This document shows, one piece after another, positions 60,055 to 64,000 of a DNA stretch of 64,000 nucleotides. Positions within the stretch are counted from its first letter, which is position 1. Each line of letters opens with the position of its first letter. The notes under the pieces are model-generated. The model searched no databases, had not been told where the DNA came from, and worked only from the letters and a program-made list of their open reading frames with translations. Position numbers and translations under genes: made by a program. The DNA comes from JAIVHA01 sp965367295 (GTDB lineage: Bacteria > Pseudomonadota > Gammaproteobacteria > DSM-19610): positions 86,543 through 150,542 of the forward strand of contig CBDUHN010000003.1 of NCBI GenBank assembly GCA_965367295.1. Reading direction: 5' to 3'.

Positions 60055-60543
60055 ATGTCTGACGCTGTAGTGGGCAAGCACAAGGTGGTTTCCATCACCT
60101 ACCAGATTCGCAATGAAGCGGGTGACATCATGGAACACATCGACTACCCCGTGAGCTATGTGCACGGGGGGCCGAGTGATCTGATCGAAAAGGTCGAATC
60201 TGCGCTGGAAGGCAGCCGGGTCGGTGACAGCGTCGATGTTACGCTGGAGCCCCATGAGGCCTTCGGTGAACATGACCCCAGTCTTACCTTCACCGATGAC
60301 CTGGAAAACGTTCCTCCCCAGTTTCGCCATGTGGGTGCGGAAGTGGAGATGCAGAACGACGAAGGCGATGTGCGTTCTTTTGTCGTGTCCCATATCGGAA
60401 ATGGCAAGCTGACTGTGGATGGCAATCATCCCATGGCCGGCAAGCGGGTCACCTTCACCGTTACGGTCAAGGAGATTCGCGATGCCACGGAAGCGGAAAT
60501 CAAACAGGGCGTAACGCCCATGACCCAGCCAGTTTTGCACTAA
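60055..60543 (+). CDS. FKBP-type peptidyl-prolyl isomerase, SlyD-like
   Basis: 162 residues. FKBP half (VVSITYQIRNEAGDIMEH, SDLIEKVESALEGSRVGDSVDVTLEPHEAFGEHDPSLTF) with an inserted IF domain (about 75-125) and GKLTVDGNHPMAGKRVTFTVTVKEIRDAT, the SlyD ending. The His-rich metal tail of enteric SlyD is absent. Chaperone and prolyl isomerase in the cytosol. 28 bp after atpC. Confidence 0.92.
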   Translation: MSDAVVGKHKVVSITYQIRNEAGDIMEHIDYPVSYVHGGPSDLIEKVESALEGSRVGDSVDVTLEPHEAFGEHDPSLTFTDDLENVPPQFRHVGAEVEMQNDEGDVRSFVVSHIGNGKLTVDGNHPMAGKRVTFTVTVKEIRDATEAEIKQGVTPMTQPVLH

Positions 60544-60656
60544 GATCGCGCATCCCGCGTGCTTTCGGCACGTGATATCATCCGAAACGGTCAAGCAGTG
60601 AAGAGCGCGGAATCACGGCCGATAGTGCTCTGAAGCATCGTTTTTGGGGAGCCTGG

Positions 60657-62018
60657 ATGGGCATCGAAATCATTATTCTCGCCGCCGGTCAGGGGACGCG
60701 CATGCGTTCCGCACTGCCGAAGGTTCTGCACCCCCTGGGGGGCGCTCCACTCCTGCAACATGTGATTGCCACCGCGCAGACACTCAATGCCGACGCCATT
60801 CATGTGGTCTACGGTCACGGTGGTGAGCAGGTGCGCGCCGCACTGGCGGATATGCCGGTGCAGTGGGTGGAGCAGACGCAACAATTGGGTACCGGGCATG
60901 CCGTGGCCCAGGCACTGCCCGCCATCGCCGATGGGCAGACAGTGCTGGTGCTCTATGGTGATGTACCGCTGATCGAAGCGGATACCCTGCAGACCCTGGC
61001 CGCACCCGCGATGGGGGGTGACTTCGGCCTGCTCACCGCTTTCCTGGATGACCCTTTTGGGTACGGCCGCATTTTGCGCGATGATACCGGCCAGGTGATC
61101 GGCATCGTGGAACAAAAGGATGCCAGCGAAGAGCAGCGCTGTATCAACGAGATAAATACCGGCTTCCTGGCCGCCAATGCCGGGCAACTCAGGCAATGGG
61201 TGGCACAGCTGGATACCGGCAACGCGCAGGGAGAATATTACCTCACGGATATTATCGCGCTGGCGCATCGCGACGGCGTGCCGATCCATACTTCCCAACC
61301 CAAGACCCTGTTTGAAACACTGGGTGTCAATGATCGGGTTCAGCTCGCGGCACTGGAACGTCATTACCAGTTCCAGCGGGCGGAAACGCTCATGCGCGCG
61401 GGTGTGACCGTGCGTGACCCTTCCCGTCTGGATGTGCGTGGAACGCTCAGCATGGGGCGTGATGGCCTTGTCGATGTAAACGTGGTTTTCGAAGGGCAGG
61501 TCGAGATCGGTGAGCGGGTCAGCATCGGCCCCAATACCCTGATCCGCAATGCGCGTATCGGTGATGATGTGACCATTTTTGCCAACTGCGTGATCGAGGA
61601 TGCCGAGATCGGCAGTGCCAGTCGTATCGGCCCCTTTGCCAGGCTGCGTCCGGAAACCCGCTTGTCCGATCATGTGCATGTGGGTAATTTTGTCGAGATC
61701 AAGAAATCCGATGTGGCGGCGGGCTCCAAGATCAATCATCTCAGCTATATTGGGGACAGCAGTATCGGTGGCCGGGTGAACATCGGTGCCGGCACAATCA
61801 CCTGCAACTATGATGGCGCCAATAAACACCGCACGATCATCGGTGACGATGTGTTTATCGGCTCCGATACCCAACTTGTGGCACCGGTATCCGTGGGCGA
61901 TGGCGCCACCATCGGCGCCGGCTCCACCATTACCCGCGATGCGCCGGCGGGCGAGCTGACCCTGAGTCGCAGCAAACAGCAAACACGCACCGGCTGGAAA
62001 CGGCCAGTAAAAAAATAA
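60657..62018 (+). CDS. glmU: Bifunctional UDP-GlcNAc pyrophosphorylase / GlcN-1-P acetyltransferase
   Basis: 453 residues. N-terminal uridyltransferase with IEIIILAAGQGTRMRSALPKVLHPLGGAPLL, C-terminal left-handed beta-helix acetyltransferase ending in LSRSKQQTRTGWKRP; the hexapeptide region includes KKSDVAAGSKINHLSYIGDSSIGG. Makes UDP-GlcNAc for peptidoglycan and LPS. Paired with glmS 130 bp downstream. Confidence 0.97.
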   Translation: MGIEIIILAAGQGTRMRSALPKVLHPLGGAPLLQHVIATAQTLNADAIHVVYGHGGEQVRAALADMPVQWVEQTQQLGTGHAVAQALPAIADGQTVLVLYGDVPLIEADTLQTLAAPAMGGDFGLLTAFLDDPFGYGRILRDDTGQVIGIVEQKDASEEQRCINEINTGFLAANAGQLRQWVAQLDTGNAQGEYYLTDIIALAHRDGVPIHTSQPKTLFETLGVNDRVQLAALERHYQFQRAETLMRAGVTVRDPSRLDVRGTLSMGRDGLVDVNVVFEGQVEIGERVSIGPNTLIRNARIGDDVTIFANCVIEDAEIGSASRIGPFARLRPETRLSDHVHVGNFVEIKKSDVAAGSKINHLSYIGDSSIGGRVNIGAGTITCNYDGANKHRTIIGDDVFIGSDTQLVAPVSVGDGATIGAGSTITRDAPAGELTLSRSKQQTRTGWKRPVKK

Positions 62019-62148
62019 CGGTTCCGTTCGGGCTGCATCGAAAGCGGTCATGGCAGGCTGGAGGTCCGGGTTTATCCGGACAGCCGGCGGGATCAGACGG
62101 ATATTGTCGGGATTGACCCGGCTCAGGATAAATGGGGATCAGGCAAAC

Positions 62149-63975
62149 ATGTGTGGAATTGTAGGGGCGATCGCACAACGGGATGTGGCACCGATACTGC
62201 TGGAAGGGCTGCGACGACTGGAATACCGGGGTTACGATTCCGCCGGTGTGGCCATCCGTGATGATGCCGGGCGACTGCAGCGTATTCGTTCCGTAGGCAA
62301 GGTAGCCGAACTGCAGGCACGCCTCGATGCCGAGCCGGTGGATGGCACACTCGGCATCGCCCATACCCGCTGGGCGACCCATGGCATCCCCGCCGAGCGC
62401 AATGCGCACCCGCACATGAGCGGCGAAGCCGTGGCCATCGTGCATAACGGTATCATCGAAAATCACGCCGACCTGCGCGCTCGACTTGGCAAGGAAGGTT
62501 TTCATTTTACATCCGAAACCGATACGGAAGTGATTGCCCATCTGCTGGCCAGCATCCTCAAGACCGAACCGGATCTCCTGGCCGCGGTGCGCATCGCCAT
62601 CAAGGAACTGGTGGGTGCCTATGCGCTGGGTGTGATTCGCCCGGAAGATCCCGATCGCATGATCGTTGCCCGGGCCGGCAGTCCGCTGGTGATTGGCATC
62701 GGGGTTGGTGAGAACTTCATCGCATCCGATGTGTTTGCGCTTTTGCCGGTAACCCAGCGTTTCATGTTTCTGGAAGAAGGTGATGTTGCTGAAATCCGTC
62801 GTGATGGCGTCCATGTTTTTGATGTGGATGGTCATGAAGCGGAACGCCCTGTAACTGAATCCAGCCTGACCGCCGCCACTGCCGACAAGGGTCCGTACCG
62901 TCATTACATGCTCAAGGAGATTTACGAGCAGCCGGCGGTGATTGCCGAAACCCTCGAAGGCCGCATCTACAAGGGCCGGCTGCTGGAAGAAAGCTTTGGC
63001 GTTAAGGCAAAGGAATTGTTCGACAACACCAGGGGCGTGCACATCATCGCCTGCGGCACCAGCTATCATGCCGGCCTGGTTGCCCGTTACTGGCTGGAGG
63101 AAGCGGGCATCCCCTGCAACGTGGAAGTAGCCAGTGAATATCGTTACCGTAAGGTAGTCGTACCAAAGGACACCCTGTTCGTTTCCATCTCCCAGTCCGG
63201 TGAAACCGCCGACACCCTCGCTGCATTACGCGGCGCCAAGAAGGCCGGCTATCTCGGTAGCCTGGTGGTATGCAATGTGCCGGAAAGCTCCCTGGTACGT
63301 GAATCCGATGTAGCCCTGATGACCCGCGCCGGGCCGGAGATCGGCGTGGCCTCCACCAAGGCCTTCACGACCCAGCTGGTGGCATTGCGATTACTGACCC
63401 TGGCCCTGGCACGTCGCCATGGCCTGGATGAGGAACGGGAAAAGGAACTGGTGGACGAACTGCATGCGCTGCCGCGTCAGGTGGAAGTGGTACTGGAGCT
63501 GAGCGAAGCGATCGAGAAAATGGCCATGGCCTTTGCCGATAAGGAAAATGCCCTGTTCCTCGGGCGCGGTCCCTTCTATCCCATCGCCATGGAGGGCGCA
63601 CTGAAGCTCAAGGAGATTTCCTACATTCACGCGGAGGCCTATCCCGCCGGGGAACTCAAGCATGGCCCGCTGGCGCTGGTGGATGAAAAGATGCCCGTGG
63701 TCTGTGCGCTGCCCGATGACCCTCTGCTGGAAAAGGTGTTGTCCAATTTGCAGGAAGTGCGCGCCCGCGGCGGTGAACTGTTCCTGTTCAGCGATCAGAA
63801 AGTGCGCATCGACCTGGACCATTTTCAGAACCTCACCCTGGCGGATATCTATCCCTCCACGGCGCCGATCGTCTACAGCATCCCGCTACAACTGCTGGCC
63901 TATCATGCTGCGGTATTGAAAGGCACGGATGTCGACCAGCCACGTAACCTGGCGAAGTCGGTTACGGTGGAATAA
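62149..63975 (+). CDS. glmS: Glutamine-fructose-6-phosphate aminotransferase
   Basis: 608 residues, complete. N-terminal glutaminase with Cys2 nucleophile (MCGIVGAIAQRDVAPILLEGLRRLEYRGYDSAG) and two SIS isomerase domains (IIACGTSYHAGLVARYW; LGRGPFYPIAMEGALKLKEISYIHAEAYPAGELKHGPLALV), ending LAKSVTVE. First committed step to UDP-GlcNAc. The start is fixed by Cys2; the frame upstream to 62050 is untranslated. Confidence 0.98.
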   Translation: MCGIVGAIAQRDVAPILLEGLRRLEYRGYDSAGVAIRDDAGRLQRIRSVGKVAELQARLDAEPVDGTLGIAHTRWATHGIPAERNAHPHMSGEAVAIVHNGIIENHADLRARLGKEGFHFTSETDTEVIAHLLASILKTEPDLLAAVRIAIKELVGAYALGVIRPEDPDRMIVARAGSPLVIGIGVGENFIASDVFALLPVTQRFMFLEEGDVAEIRRDGVHVFDVDGHEAERPVTESSLTAATADKGPYRHYMLKEIYEQPAVIAETLEGRIYKGRLLEESFGVKAKELFDNTRGVHIIACGTSYHAGLVARYWLEEAGIPCNVEVASEYRYRKVVVPKDTLFVSISQSGETADTLAALRGAKKAGYLGSLVVCNVPESSLVRESDVALMTRAGPEIGVASTKAFTTQLVALRLLTLALARRHGLDEEREKELVDELHALPRQVEVVLELSEAIEKMAMAFADKENALFLGRGPFYPIAMEGALKLKEISYIHAEAYPAGELKHGPLALVDEKMPVVCALPDDPLLEKVLSNLQEVRARGGELFLFSDQKVRIDLDHFQNLTLADIYPSTAPIVYSIPLQLLAYHAAVLKGTDVDQPRNLAKSVTVE

Positions 63976-64000
63976 GCGAGTTTGGATTGGTAATAGGTTG

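Noticed and set aside
58276..60594. 772-codon minus-strand frame
   Set aside because: Antisense to atpD, atpC and the FKBP gene; no recognisable domain.

Overview
The window is a chromosomal segment of a moderately GC-rich gammaproteobacterium. The dnaA-dnaN-recF-gyrB and rpmH-rnpA-yidD-yidC-mnmE blocks, mnmG-rsmG-parA-parB leading into a complete F1Fo-ATPase operon and glmU-glmS, and glyQ-glyS-(gmhB-like)-plsC are the classical origin-proximal gene order of Gammaproteobacteria. The secB-gpsA-trmL and glnA-glnL-glnG neighbourhoods and the MSHA pilus cluster fit a Chromatiales/Ectothiorhodospiraceae-like lineage, but that placement is inference. No tRNA, rRNA, CRISPR array, prophage or insertion sequence was seen.

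Layout. 1-5673: gpmI (cut by the left edge), an ArsR-type regulator, a membrane rhodanese, glutaredoxin, secB, gpsA, trmL and a class 1B pyrD. 5987-18632: one long run of MSHA-type pilus genes (mshI2, J, K, L, M, N, E, G, then pilins A, C, D, O, P, then mshI). It covers the alignment complex, secretin, ATPase, platform, and major and minor pilins. The mshP-like gene carries a C-terminal repeat region that looks like a seven-bladed beta-propeller. 18700-23475: nitrogen control (glnG, glnL, a DUF4124 protein, glnA) on the minus strand, with a sigma-54 promoter and paired NtrC sites visible upstream of glnA. 23682-25390: a decayed gene, then a TusA-like protein overlapping a PP-loop sulfur-transfer enzyme.

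25687-32708: glyQS, a MazG-like NTP pyrophosphohydrolase, a GmhB-like HAD protein whose catalytic aspartate is replaced by asparagine, plsC, rnk, a stand-alone protein resembling EF-G domains III and V, and sugE/gdx. 32750-43039: the replication block and its divergent partner. A DnaA-box cluster plus AT-rich DNA between dnaN and dnaA is the best oriC candidate, and two near-perfect parS sites lie inside recF, fitting the parAB genes 15 kb away. 43078-47925: an accessory insertion between mnmE and mnmG holding an orphan MSHA-like pilin, a small unknown protein and a MoxR/DUF58/transglutaminase operon. 48101-63975: mnmG, rsmG, parA, parB, atpIBEFHAGDC behind a strong sigma-70-like promoter, an FKBP-type isomerase, glmU and glmS.

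Most genes are housekeeping. The points most worth a second look are the MshP-propeller fusion (a possible pilus-tip adhesin), the altered HAD active site, the EF-G fragment beside rnk, the TusA/PP-loop pair, the regulatory architecture around glnA, and a family of dispersed palindromic repeats.
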